Source: UBA5336 sp038522375
GTDB lineage: Bacteria > Pseudomonadota > Alphaproteobacteria > Caulobacterales > Hyphomonadaceae
Length of the DNA stretch: 64,000 bases
NCBI GenBank assembly: GCA_038522375.1
Contig: JBCBKE010000002.1
Span: 26,383-90,382, forward strand
Direction of reading: 5' to 3'
Part shown: piece by piece, positions 8,761 to 16,759 of the stretch
How positions within the stretch are numbered: position 1 is the stretch's first letter
Layout: every line of letters begins with the position of its first letter
Translations under genes and position numbers: made by a program
Notes under the pieces: generated by a model
Told to the model about the DNA's origin: nothing
The model's database searches: none
Seen by the model: only the letters and a program-made list of their open reading frames with translations

Positions 8761-9036
8761 ATGCGCAACCTGGCTTCGATGATGCGCCGAGCCGCTGCCG
8801 GCGTGACCCCGGCGACGCGTCTCGGACTTGTCCTTGCGACAGTTGGTGCAACGAAAGCCTGGCTGACGGCCCAGGCAGCTGGCACCACGATGCTGATCGG
8901 CTGTGGCAGCAAGGACTTCGCGGTGACCCTCGGTGGGCCAGCCTGGCACCCGGCCCATTGCTGGGGCTGCTATGTCGCGGCGGCCGGTGCAGCGCTCGTC
9001 ATTGGCGCAGTCGCGATGCGGGATCGCGCCCGCTAA
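8761..9036 (+). CDS. Small membrane protein with a HCWGCY motif, unknown function
   Basis: A 91-residue protein starts at ATG 8761, nine bases after GGAGG. It has a basic N-terminus, a hydrophobic stretch at about 20-46, a cysteine in IGCGSKDF, then HPAHCWGCYVAAAG leading into a second hydrophobic stretch. I do not recognise the family. A CXXC pair beside a helix suggests metal, haem or thiol chemistry. It is divergent from ccoN and upstream of fixL, so it may belong to the low-oxygen response. An in-frame codon at 8704 could extend it but lacks a ribosome site. Confidence 0.75.
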   Translation: MRNLASMMRRAAAGVTPATRLGLVLATVGATKAWLTAQAAGTTMLIGCGSKDFAVTLGGPAWHPAHCWGCYVAAAGAALVIGAVAMRDRAR

Positions 9037-9058
9037 AAATCCCAACTGTCCACTTCCG

Positions 9059-9087
9059 TTGACAGGCTGTGTTCGCTATCGTCTTAG
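9059..9087 (+). promoter_or_regulatory. Putative sigma-70-type promoter for fixLJ
   Basis: A perfect -35 hexamer TTGACA (9059-9064) is followed after 17 bases by TCTTAG (9082-9087) as a weak -10. Transcription would begin within a few bases of the fixL ATG at 9092, where no good ribosome binding site exists, so the message could be leaderless. Confidence 0.4.
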
Positions 9088-9091
9088 AAAG

Positions 9092-10252
9092 ATGACACAG
9101 TCAGATTCGCCTATCGGCCCTATCATAAGAGACGCGGGGGTTCTGTCCCTGGAAGGCCTGCTGGAATCGATTCTGGCCTCTGTGCCGGATGCCATGATCG
9201 TGATCAACGAAACGGGGACGATTCTCGCCATGAGCGAGGCGGCGGAAACCGTTTTTGGTTATTCTCTCACCGAAACTGTGGGCCAGAATGTCCGCATGCT
9301 CATGACCGACTACGACCTGAAACGGCATGACGGGTACATGCAGCACTACATGGACACGGGCGAGAAACGCATCATCGGTATTGGCCGCGTGGTGAAGGCG
9401 CAACTCGCCAATGGTCATGTCATTCCGGTTGACCTCAAGATCGGCGAAGCGAAGTTCGGGGAACACCGACTTTTCACCGGCTATATCCGGGATTTGAGCG
9501 ACCAGCGAAAAACGGAAGTCCGCATGCAGGAAATGCAGGCAGACCTGACCCACTTTTCGCGGCTCAGCACGGTCGGCACGATGGCTTCGGCCATGGCCCA
9601 CGAACTGAACCAACCGCTCACCTCGGTCACCAACTATCTGGAAGCCGCGCGGGACCTGCTGGAAGAGCCCACGCCCGAGACAATCGACATCATCAAGGAA
9701 GCCCTCAGCGAAGCCGCCATCCACGCGGTGCGCACGGGGAAGATTGTCCGGAAGCTGCGCGACTATGTCTCACGCGGGGAAATCGAAACGCGAACGGTCC
9801 CCCTCAAGCTGCTTCTGGAAGACGCGGTATCCCTGGCACTCATGGGGGACGATGAACGTAGCCACACGATCCAGCCAAAGATTGCCAGCGGCATCACCGA
9901 TGTGGACGTGGATCCGATCCAGATCCAGCAGGTCGTCGTCAACCTCGTCCGCAACGCCCTCGAAGCCACCGCAGACACCCGAACACCGCTGATCACAGTT
10001 GACGCTGTTCCGGCAACGAACCGGCAGGTCACAGTGCGGGTCTCCGATAACGGTCACGGCTTCAACGGCACTGACCCCAGCGACGTGTTCCGGCCCTTCT
10101 CCAGTTCGAAATCAAGCGGCATGGGTTTGGGGCTGTCGATCTGTCAGACCATTATTGACGCCCATGGCGGAGAGATTGTGGCTTTTCCGAACGATCCCGA
10201 AGGCGCGGTTTTCTCCTTTACCCTCAACACCCCGATCGATCTGGAGGCTTAG
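9092..10252 (+). CDS. fixL: Oxygen-sensing PAS-haem histidine kinase FixL
   Basis: This 386-residue protein has a PAS domain (about 22-135), a dimerisation/phosphoacceptor region with AMAHELNQPL (His170) and an ATPase domain with NLVRNALEA, DNGHGF and GMGLGLSIC. The PAS has RHDGYM (His79, haem ligand position) and IIGIGR (Arg99, the residue that contacts bound oxygen in Bradyrhizobium FixL, 20 residues after the His). Haem-FixL kinases are inhibited by oxygen and phosphorylate FixJ when it falls. No transmembrane helix is visible, so this is a cytosolic form. ATG 9092 keeps the usual domain spacing. fixJ follows immediately. Confidence 0.93.
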   Translation: MTQSDSPIGPIIRDAGVLSLEGLLESILASVPDAMIVINETGTILAMSEAAETVFGYSLTETVGQNVRMLMTDYDLKRHDGYMQHYMDTGEKRIIGIGRVVKAQLANGHVIPVDLKIGEAKFGEHRLFTGYIRDLSDQRKTEVRMQEMQADLTHFSRLSTVGTMASAMAHELNQPLTSVTNYLEAARDLLEEPTPETIDIIKEALSEAAIHAVRTGKIVRKLRDYVSRGEIETRTVPLKLLLEDAVSLALMGDDERSHTIQPKIASGITDVDVDPIQIQQVVVNLVRNALEATADTRTPLITVDAVPATNRQVTVRVSDNGHGFNGTDPSDVFRPFSSSKSSGMGLGLSICQTIIDAHGGEIVAFPNDPEGAVFSFTLNTPIDLEA

Positions 10253-10861
10253 TTGACTGACCGGCGCTTGATCCATTTCGTCGATGATGACGCGTCCTTG
10301 CGCCATTCCGCCAGCTTCATGCTGCGCCATGCTGGCTTCGACGTCATGACCTATGAGAGTGGACAGCCCTTTCTCGATGCTGTCGACAGTGCCGAACAGG
10401 GATGCGTCCTGCTCGATGTCCGCATGCCGGACGTGGACGGGCTGGAAGTTCAGGCTGAACTGAACGCGCGCAATATCGGTCTGCCTGTGATCATTCTGAC
10501 GGGCCATGGCGACGTTTCCGTCGCCGTCCAGGCCATGAAGGCGGGCGCTGTCGACTTCATTGAAAAGCCCTACGAGAAACAAACCCTGATCCGGACAATC
10601 GATCGCGCTTTCGAGCTTCTCGAACAGACGACCTCCAGTGACGTGGTCGAAAGCGAAGCAAAGAGGCGCATCAGCCAACTGACGGACCGCGAACGTGACG
10701 TGCTTGCCGGTCTCGCCGAAGGGCTCACAAACAAGATGATCGCTGCCGATTTGTCGATCTCCCCGCGGACGGTCGAGATCCACCGCGCCAATCTGATGCA
10801 GAAGCTGGCCGCAGAGAGCCTGTCTGAAACACTCAGGATCGCCTTCGCCGCAGGGCTCTGA
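10253..10861 (+). CDS. fixJ: Response regulator FixJ
   Basis: A 202-residue two-domain regulator with a receiver domain (Asp55 in LLDVRMPD, plus LTGHGD and EKPY) and a C-terminal LuxR/NarL-type HTH (LTDRERDVLAGLAEGLTNKM and SPRTVEIHRANLMQKL). The start is TTG at 10253, directly after the fixL TAG, with GGAGG five bases upstream, so translation is coupled. FixJ-P normally activates fixK and other low-oxygen genes. No fixK is present in this window, so direct activation of ccoN or an unlinked fixK are both possible. Confidence 0.93.
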   Translation: MTDRRLIHFVDDDASLRHSASFMLRHAGFDVMTYESGQPFLDAVDSAEQGCVLLDVRMPDVDGLEVQAELNARNIGLPVIILTGHGDVSVAVQAMKAGAVDFIEKPYEKQTLIRTIDRAFELLEQTTSSDVVESEAKRRISQLTDRERDVLAGLAEGLTNKMIAADLSISPRTVEIHRANLMQKLAAESLSETLRIAFAAGL

Positions 10862-10904
10862 GGCCAACGGCAGCGCCTTGAGGGTCGGCGCCGCCCGCCA
10901 ACGG

Positions 10905-10943
10905 GTCAGGCCGCCCCCTCGGAGGCGTTTGGCTTCGCCTGAC
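10905..10943. terminator. Inverted repeat after fixJ, possible terminator
   Basis: Arms GTCAGGC (10905-10911) and GCCTGAC (10937-10943) enclose a GC-rich loop between the convergent fixJ and the gene ending at 10963. There is no clear T-run, so an intrinsic terminator is uncertain. Confidence 0.3.
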
Positions 10944-10962
10944 TGCCGAATGCGAGAGCGAT

Positions 10963-11592
10963 CTAGAACATTCCGCGACGGACAAGTGTTGTGGCGCCTT
11001 TCGGGTAGTCCACGTCCAAGGTGCCGTCCGGAGAGTCCTCAGGATCCTCGGCGGGCTCGAACCCGCGGGTGATCGTCAAGACCGGTGCAAGCGGTTCATG
11101 GCGGCGACCATTGGGATCGAATACCGTGTAGCGCGCACAGAAAAGAGCCGTTTCGGCTTGCGGCGCAAGCGTTTCGCCGGGCCCCGCTTCCACGGCTATC
11201 CGGTCGAGATTGAACTCCAACTCCTTCGGCAAGACCGTCCCCGGCTCAATGATGACTGTGTCGAAGAGACCGCCCTGGAAGTAGCGCTGCATCCTGTTCT
11301 CGTCATCGACCACGCAGCGCTCGATATCGCTGCTCTTGAGCAGCTCGATCTCGGTAACCACGAGCGCCCGGGTCCCCCGGTTCGACATGACCATGTTGAA
11401 GGTCGGCCAGTACTGGTAGGTCGCACTGCGGTTTCCCTCAGCATCTCGGCCTCCACTCGTCTGCATGCGAACGGCCACATCGGCAGTGGCCACCGTCAGC
11501 GTATAGCGGGCATCGAAAAAGGTGAGGTACGTCGTCAGGCTCGAAAGGGCCATGGCAGCCAAAGACAAGACCGCGCTGGATAGTCCACGCAT
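10963..11592 (-). CDS. Membrane-anchored protein of unknown function
   Basis: A 209-residue protein with an N-terminal hydrophobic segment (about 5-28), so it is anchored or exported. The rest looks like a beta-rich extracytoplasmic domain (MSNRGTRALVVTEIELL, IEPGTVLPKELEFNLD). I do not recognise the family. It begins 11 bases after the stop of the TIR-like membrane protein gene and is probably co-transcribed with it, so the two may work together. Confidence 0.75.
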   Translation of the reverse strand: MRGLSSAVLSLAAMALSSLTTYLTFFDARYTLTVATADVAVRMQTSGGRDAEGNRSATYQYWPTFNMVMSNRGTRALVVTEIELLKSSDIERCVVDDENRMQRYFQGGLFDTVIIEPGTVLPKELEFNLDRIAVEAGPGETLAPQAETALFCARYTVFDPNGRRHEPLAPVLTITRGFEPAEDPEDSPDGTLDVDYPKGATTLVRRGMF

Positions 11593-11603
11593 TCTACGCT
11601 CCC

Positions 11604-12512
11604 CTAAGCCGGCGCCGAAGCGCCAGGACCGGTCCCGTGCTGGTCCAGCCGTTCCTTGACGATAGCCCCGAGACGGGCGGCGAGGTCAAGGCCGCCTGGG
11701 ATGTGAGTCACCAGCCCCTTTCCCATTGGAAAGGTCAGGATATGCCCCTCGCGGTGATCGTCCGGCAGGGCCAGGCCGCGCTGGGCAAAGGCAATCTGCA
11801 CCCCGCACCATTCGGTCACGGGATCATAATCGTCACGCGACGACCTGTGGTTCGGCGGGTCGATAATCAGGGTTTTCGCCAGGTGTCCGTTCGCGATTAG
11901 CTGATCGATTTCCCAGAGCGTCCCGGCCCGCGGCGAAGGAAGAAGCAAGATCAGGGCGGCCGCGTCCATGAGGGCTTCAATCGACGTTTGCCACTGCCCC
12001 TCTGGCACAGCGATGCGGCCTGCGCCTTCGTGCTCCAGCGGCTCGCCGAGCGCAATCATGGGCGCGTACCGACCGACCGATGACTGGATATCGCCCTCGA
12101 ACTCCAACCGGTCCGCACCAATCACGAGCCCGGATTGGCCCATGCGGACGGCGGAAACCCTTTGATCGGCGAGGGCATCGGTCGAGGCAAACGGCCTCAA
12201 GTAAAGGATGAATGCACCTGTTTGCGTGCCGGTACGGATGGCGTCATAGACCCGCTCTGCTTCGAGATCGCGCGCCCGCTGGGCAACCCTGCGGCTCGCC
12301 GTATGGAAGACCTGGCCAAGGTAGAGAGAGATCGTAACCGCCATCACGAACCAGACCAGCGTCACCGGACCGGGCAGACGCGGAAGCGATGCGCCATAGG
12401 CCGCCAGGACGCAGCCAACCACCACCACAAGCACGCACAGGCCGCGCATGACCCAGACCGTCCAGCCGGCCATGCCCGGCGACGTGATCGACCTGATCCA
12501 GCTTTCAAGCAT
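11604..12512 (-). CDS. Two-helix membrane protein with a possible TIR-like cytosolic domain
   Basis: The 302-residue product has two hydrophobic helices at about residues 14-35 and 40-62, then a soluble domain that opens with FILYLRPFAS and later has MIALGEPLEH, WQTSIEALMDAAALILLLPS and PRAGTLWEIDQL. A leading strand, an alternating hydrophobic pattern and a G-x-x-W-E motif after a strand recall TIR-like and related nucleotide-binding domains; this is by eye only. I chose ATG 12512, with GGGAG upstream; a GTG at 12587 would add 25 residues. The gene heads a two-gene unit. Confidence 0.7.
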   Translation of the reverse strand: MLESWIRSITSPGMAGWTVWVMRGLCVLVVVVGCVLAAYGASLPRLPGPVTLVWFVMAVTISLYLGQVFHTASRRVAQRARDLEAERVYDAIRTGTQTGAFILYLRPFASTDALADQRVSAVRMGQSGLVIGADRLEFEGDIQSSVGRYAPMIALGEPLEHEGAGRIAVPEGQWQTSIEALMDAAALILLLPSPRAGTLWEIDQLIANGHLAKTLIIDPPNHRSSRDDYDPVTEWCGVQIAFAQRGLALPDDHREGHILTFPMGKGLVTHIPGGLDLAARLGAIVKERLDQHGTGPGASAPA

Positions 12513-12700
12513 CCTGCAACGCTCCCACAGGGTGTTCTGTAGCAGGTTCACCGGGCGCCTCTCGGTCCCGAAATCACCGATTACCACGTTTTAATGTCGG
12601 GCCTCTCCGGCCGACGACGTGCAATCTCGGTGCCCCCCGGTGCCGAGCGACCCGGGTTGGGCGACTTGACTTTGCCTGAGGGCTCGCCCACCCGCGCTCC

Positions 12701-13339
12701 ATGATTATCGCAATCGATGGCACGCTGGCTTCGGGCAAAGGGACCATCGCCCGGCGGGTAGCCGCCTGGTATGGACTGCCGCATATGGACACCGGCCGGC
12801 TCTACAGGGCGACGGCCGTTTCGGCCCTGCGACAAGGCGTCGATTTCGGTGACGCCGCGGCCATGGCTGCTGTTGCCCGCTCTCTCGGCCTCAACGATTT
12901 CGACGAGGCAGAGCTCCGCACCCGGGAAGCCGGCCAGGCCGCCAGCAAGGCCGCGGCCATCCAACCGGTACGCGATGCGCTGCTCGAACTCCAGCAAGCG
13001 TTTGCGGCCCAACCGGGTGGTGCGGTGTTGGACGGCCGGGATATTGGCACGGTGATCTGTCCCGATGCCGATGTGAAACTCTGGATAGATGCCGACGTGG
13101 CGGTACGGGCAGCGCGGCGGCTCAAGGAATTCGAAGCCTCTGGAGAGAGCCTCACCCTCGACACGATGATCGCCAGTCTCGAGGAACGCGATGCGCGCGA
13201 TCGCAACCGACCGAACGCGCCAATGGCAAAAGCCGCCGATGCCGACTTGATCGATACGTCCCGTCTGTCTATAGACGCGGCAGTTGAGCGAGCTTGTGCG
13301 ATCATCGATGCAGCGCGTGCTCGGAAAGAGACACCGTAG
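12701..13339 (+). CDS. cmk: Cytidylate kinase
   Basis: A 212-residue P-loop kinase: IAIDGTLASGKGTIARRVA at 3-21, then MDTGRLYRA and LDGRDIGTVICPDADVKLWI, with RDARDRNR near the lid. Cytidylate kinase phosphorylates CMP and dCMP for nucleotide synthesis. It lies upstream of rpsA, the order conserved in many proteobacteria, but aroA, its usual upstream neighbour, is absent. The P-loop residue after the Gly is Thr-Leu-Ala-Ser rather than the usual Pro-Ala-Ala, which is a small oddity. Confidence 0.95.
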   Translation: MIIAIDGTLASGKGTIARRVAAWYGLPHMDTGRLYRATAVSALRQGVDFGDAAAMAAVARSLGLNDFDEAELRTREAGQAASKAAAIQPVRDALLELQQAFAAQPGGAVLDGRDIGTVICPDADVKLWIDADVAVRAARRLKEFEASGESLTLDTMIASLEERDARDRNRPNAPMAKAADADLIDTSRLSIDAAVERACAIIDAARARKETP

Positions 13340-13481
13340 TCCCTAGCAGCGTGCCGGTTGGCGCCCTGACTAAATCCAACGGACTGCATCGACGAGACCT
13401 ACTTTTGAAACCCGCCAGTGACGCTGGACGGGCGCTTGCTGTGATGGGCGCCCGCCAGGTATTCTGGCTATCGGAGCCCCC

Positions 13482-15419
13482 ATGCAAACCAGCGAAACCC
13501 TCAATCCCTCTACCGACGATTTCGCGGCAATGTTCGAAGATAGCGCCGCCGCGAATGCCATGACCGAAGGCAAGGTGGTCCCCGCCACCGTCGTCGGGAT
13601 CGAAAACGATTTCGTCATTCTCGATGTCGGCCTGAAAACCGAAGGCCGTATCCCGGTCAAGGAGTTCGGCCAGGACACGGACATGCCCGAGACTGGCCAG
13701 CTGGTCGAAGTTTATCTGGAGCGGATCGAAAACGCCCTCGGTGACGCCATCCTGTCGCGGGAGAAGGCCCGCCGTGAAGAAAGCTGGGTCAAGCTTGAGG
13801 ATGCGTTCAATGCGTCCGAGCCTGTGAAAGGTGCGATTGTCGGGCGGGTCAAGGGCGGGTTTACCGTCGATCTGGGTGGCGTGAACGCCTTCCTTCCCGG
13901 TTCGCAGGTCGACATTCGGCCGGTGCGTGATGTCGGCCCACTAATGGGCGAGGTGCAGCCCTTTGCGATCCTCAAGATGGATCGCCCGCGCGGCAATGTG
14001 GTGGTGTCCCGCCGCGCAATCCTCGAAGAAAGCCGCGCCGAACAGCGGGCCGAAATCGTTGGCAACATGCAGGAAGGCGATACCCGCGAGGGCGTGGTCA
14101 AGAACATCACCGACTATGGTGCATTCGTCGACCTGGGCGGAATCGACGGCCTTCTCCATGTCACCGATATGAGCTGGAAGCGGATCAATCATCCCAGCCA
14201 GGTCGTCAGCGTTGGCGACACGGTGAAAGTCCAGATCGTCAAGATCAATCCCGACACCCAGCGGATTTCGCTCGGTATGAAGCAACTCGACAGCGACCCA
14301 TGGGACGGCGTCGATGCAAAATATCCGATCGGCATGCGCATGGCCGGGCAGATCACGAACATCACTGACTACGGTGCCTTCGTCGAACTGGAAGATGGCG
14401 TCGAAGGCCTGATCCACGTCTCGGAGATGAGCTGGACCAAGAAGAACCTCCATCCTGGCAAGATCGTCTCGACCTCCCAGGAAGTGGAAGTCGAAGTCCT
14501 CGATGTGGACGCGGAAAAGCGCCGTATTTCGCTCGGTCTCAAACAGACCCAGGACAATCCCTGGTCAGCCTTCATGGCCGAGTTCCCGGTTGGCACCGAA
14601 GTCGAAGGCGAAGTACGCGGGATCACCGAATTCGGCATGTTCGTCGGCCTTGGCCCAGAGCTGGATGGCATGGTCCACATCAACGACATCGCCTGGGACC
14701 GCTCCGGTGAAGAAGCCATTCAGGCCTACAACAAGGGCGACATGGTGCGGGCCCAGGTCCTCGACGTGGATATTGACAAGGAACGGATCTCCCTGGGTAT
14801 CAAGCAGCTTGGCGGCGATCCCCTGAGCGGGGGCGAAGTACGCCGCGGTACCATCGTCACGTGTGTCGTCACCGAGGTGGCGTCCGGCGGGATCGAGGTG
14901 GAGTTCGGCGATCCGCCGATGAAGTCGTTCATTCGGCGCTCAGACCTTTCCCGCGACCGGTCCGAACAGCGTCCCGAACGCTTTGCGGTCGGCGACAAGG
15001 TCGATGCCAAAATCTCCCAGATGGACAAGGCGTCTCGCCGGGTCTCCCTGTCTATCAAGGCGCTCGAGATTGCCGAAGAGCAGGAGGCCGTCGCACAATA
15101 CGGGTCCGCTGACAGTGGGGCTTCGCTCGGCGATATCCTCGGCGCGGCCCTTGCCAGCTCCGGCGGCGAGGATACAGACGGTGCCGGCGCGGGTCCCGCA
15201 GACAACGCCTCAGGCACCTTGGATGACGATCTCAAGCGGCTGACCGGTGTCGGACCAGCCCTTGAGAAAAAGTTCATTGCCGCCGGTATCACCTCACTCA
15301 AGCAAATCGCAGACATGAGCGATGAAGAGGTGGCTAAACTCGAAGAGGAACTGAGTATTTCCGGCAAGTTCGAGAAAGGCGACTGGATCAATCAGGCGAA
15401 CGATTTGCTCGATGGCTGA
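13482..15419 (+). CDS. rpsA: 30S ribosomal protein S1 with an added C-terminal helix-hairpin-helix domain
   Basis: This 645-residue protein has six S1 (OB-fold) repeats over about residues 30-530; repeats 3 and 4 show ITDYGAFVDLGG and ITDYGAFVELED. S1 binds mRNA on the 30S subunit and helps initiation. After a low-complexity linker (about 545-580), residues 582-645 form a helix-hairpin-helix domain with LTGVGPALEKKF and DWINQAND. S1 of related bacteria is usually about 560-570 residues, so this tail is extra. GGAG lies just before ATG 13482. A strong hairpin follows the gene. Confidence 0.97.
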   Translation: MQTSETLNPSTDDFAAMFEDSAAANAMTEGKVVPATVVGIENDFVILDVGLKTEGRIPVKEFGQDTDMPETGQLVEVYLERIENALGDAILSREKARREESWVKLEDAFNASEPVKGAIVGRVKGGFTVDLGGVNAFLPGSQVDIRPVRDVGPLMGEVQPFAILKMDRPRGNVVVSRRAILEESRAEQRAEIVGNMQEGDTREGVVKNITDYGAFVDLGGIDGLLHVTDMSWKRINHPSQVVSVGDTVKVQIVKINPDTQRISLGMKQLDSDPWDGVDAKYPIGMRMAGQITNITDYGAFVELEDGVEGLIHVSEMSWTKKNLHPGKIVSTSQEVEVEVLDVDAEKRRISLGLKQTQDNPWSAFMAEFPVGTEVEGEVRGITEFGMFVGLGPELDGMVHINDIAWDRSGEEAIQAYNKGDMVRAQVLDVDIDKERISLGIKQLGGDPLSGGEVRRGTIVTCVVTEVASGGIEVEFGDPPMKSFIRRSDLSRDRSEQRPERFAVGDKVDAKISQMDKASRRVSLSIKALEIAEEQEAVAQYGSADSGASLGDILGAALASSGGEDTDGAGAGPADNASGTLDDDLKRLTGVGPALEKKFIAAGITSLKQIADMSDEEVAKLEEELSISGKFEKGDWINQANDLLDG

Positions 15420-15467
15420 TTGTGTTGGCGCCTTTCTGGTGCCAGCAACCTAAAAAACGCGTAAGCC

Positions 15468-15499
15468 TTTGCGGCGGGGACTATCGTTCCCGCCGCAAA
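15468..15499 (+). terminator. Perfect hairpin after rpsA
   Basis: Arms TTTGCGGCGGG (15468-15478) and CCCGCCGCAAA (15489-15499) pair perfectly around a ten-base loop. It lies between rpsA and the IHF-beta-like gene. Only short T/A tracts flank it, so it may end rpsA transcription or fold in the leader of the next gene. Confidence 0.6.
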
Positions 15500-15518
15500 T
15501 TCGTGTAATAACAACGGT

Positions 15519-15818
15519 ATGTTACGCTCTGAACTCGTCGCCAAGCTTGCGCTGAAATACGATCATCTCCCCCCCGATGACCTCGAACGGGTGGTGGCCG
15601 TCATCCTCGACGAGATTTCGGATGCCCTTGCCCGGGGCGAGCGGGTCGAACTCCGGGGATTTGGAGCATTTTCGGTGCGACAGCGCCAGTCACGAACAGG
15701 CCGCAACCCGCGCACGGGTGAAGCGGTCAGCGTACCCGAGAAATCCGTTCCGTTCTTCAAGGCCGGCAAGGACCTTCGGGCCCGCGTGAACAATGGCGAG
15801 GACCCGGAAGCGCGGTAA
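15519..15818 (+). CDS. ihfB: HU/IHF family DNA-binding protein, IHF beta type
   Basis: A 99-residue protein with the HU/IHF fold: helical N-terminus, VILDEISDALARGERVELRG, GFGAFSVRQR, then GRNPRTGEAVSVPEKSVPFF, the DNA-intercalating arm with the conserved NP. IHF beta pairs with IHF alpha to bend DNA. Location directly after rpsA is the classical position for ihfB. The alpha gene is not in the window. Confidence 0.92.
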   Translation: MLRSELVAKLALKYDHLPPDDLERVVAVILDEISDALARGERVELRGFGAFSVRQRQSRTGRNPRTGEAVSVPEKSVPFFKAGKDLRARVNNGEDPEAR

Positions 15819-15830
15819 CCCGCGCTTGGG

Positions 15831-15930
15831 CCTGGAGCGGGTTTGACGCAAACGGGATCGTTTGCGAACAGGTACGGTCCCAAACAAAGGGGCCCAAAGC
15901 GACGCCAGCGCGTGAAACGAAAGATCAGCG
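15831..15930 (-). repeat. Dispersed intergenic element, copy A (reverse orientation)
   Basis: Read on the minus strand this stretch contains GATCTTTCGTTTCACGC, CTTTGTTTGGGACCG and TGTTCGCAAACG followed by CGTTTGCG. It aligns with three other copies, at 16655, 46263 and 48218, and is the most diverged of the four. It lies just after the IHF-beta-like gene. Confidence 0.7.
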
Positions 15931-16071
15931 CGTCAGCGCCATAAGGAAACGTGGCTCGCATGGCCGGTTTCACCCATCGCCTGTCATGGCGCTCCCGTGT
16001 GCAGCGCGGACTTGCCAACATCCTGAAATCCCGCTTTTCAGGGAGACCAACAAGGCTTGAGGGAAAACGCA

Positions 16072-16488
16072 ATGTTCAAGGAATTCAAAGAGTTTGCCAT
16101 GAAGGGCAACCTCGTCGACCTCGCTGTGGGTTTCATACTGGGCGGCGCGTTTGCGACGGTGGTCAAATCACTCGTCGGCGATGTCATCATGCCACCGGTC
16201 GGTCTGGCGATGGGCGGCGTCGACTTCTCGCAGCTCACCGCCGTGTTGAAACCCGCGGAGATCAACGCAGCCGGAGAGATCGTGTCAGAAGAAGTCGCGA
16301 TCCGCTATGGCAACTTCATCAACGAGATCATTTCCTTCCTCATCGTGGCCTTTGCGATGTTCTTCATCGTGAAGGGGATGAACGAATTGCAGAAAGCTGA
16401 GGAAAACGCGCCTGAAGAGCCGGCAGAACCGCCAAAAGAGCAGGTTTTGCTGGAAGAAATTCGTGATCTGTTAGCGAAACCGCGCTAG
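16072..16488 (+). CDS. mscL: Large-conductance mechanosensitive channel MscL
   Basis: A 138-residue protein: MFKEFKEFAMKGNLVDLAVG (amphipathic N-helix and TM1 start), VVKSLVGDVIMPPVGL, a periplasmic loop, then TM2 FINEIISFLIVAFAMFFIVK and a charged C-terminal bundle. MscL opens under membrane tension to release solutes during osmotic downshock. ATG 16072 is preceded by GAGGG eight bases upstream and gives the conserved N-terminus; an upstream TTG at 16057 is not needed. Confidence 0.97.
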   Translation: MFKEFKEFAMKGNLVDLAVGFILGGAFATVVKSLVGDVIMPPVGLAMGGVDFSQLTAVLKPAEINAAGEIVSEEVAIRYGNFINEIISFLIVAFAMFFIVKGMNELQKAEENAPEEPAEPPKEQVLLEEIRDLLAKPR

Positions 16489-16520
16489 ATATAGTGTCAG
16501 TAGAGTGAGTGTAGAGTGTG

Positions 16521-16553
16521 GAAGGGCGGTCCGTTGGGCTGCCCTTCTTTTTT
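16521..16553 (+). terminator. Rho-independent terminator of mscL
   Basis: Arms GAAGGGC (16521-16527) and GCCCTTC (16541-16547) are followed by six T residues (16548-16553). This is a classical intrinsic terminator 32 bases after the mscL stop. Confidence 0.9.
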
Positions 16554-16654
16554 GTCGATGGTCGAAAGGCCGGCGGGAGCATGGGTCAGCAAGCCATATC
16601 GGCGTTGACGGGCTCGGTTCACAAACCGCCGCGGTCAACCCAGACCCTTCTGCC

Positions 16655-16759
16655 TAAAGCGTCGGTCTTTCGTTTCACGCCAGGCCAACGCTTCAGATCT
16701 TTGTTTTTGCGCAAGTATCCGTTCGCAAACGTTCTCCGTTTGCTCCGAACTTGCTTTAA
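16655..16759 (+). repeat. Dispersed intergenic element, copy B
   Basis: This is a full-length copy that starts TAAAGCG and ends GCTTTAA, so its ends are inverted. Internal landmarks are GGTCTTTCGTTTCACGCC, CTTTGTTTTTGCGCAAG, and the hairpin GTTCGCAAACG with CGTTTGCTCCGAAC. Its right end overlaps the stop codon (16756-16758) of the minus-strand lipoprotein gene. Confidence 0.85.
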
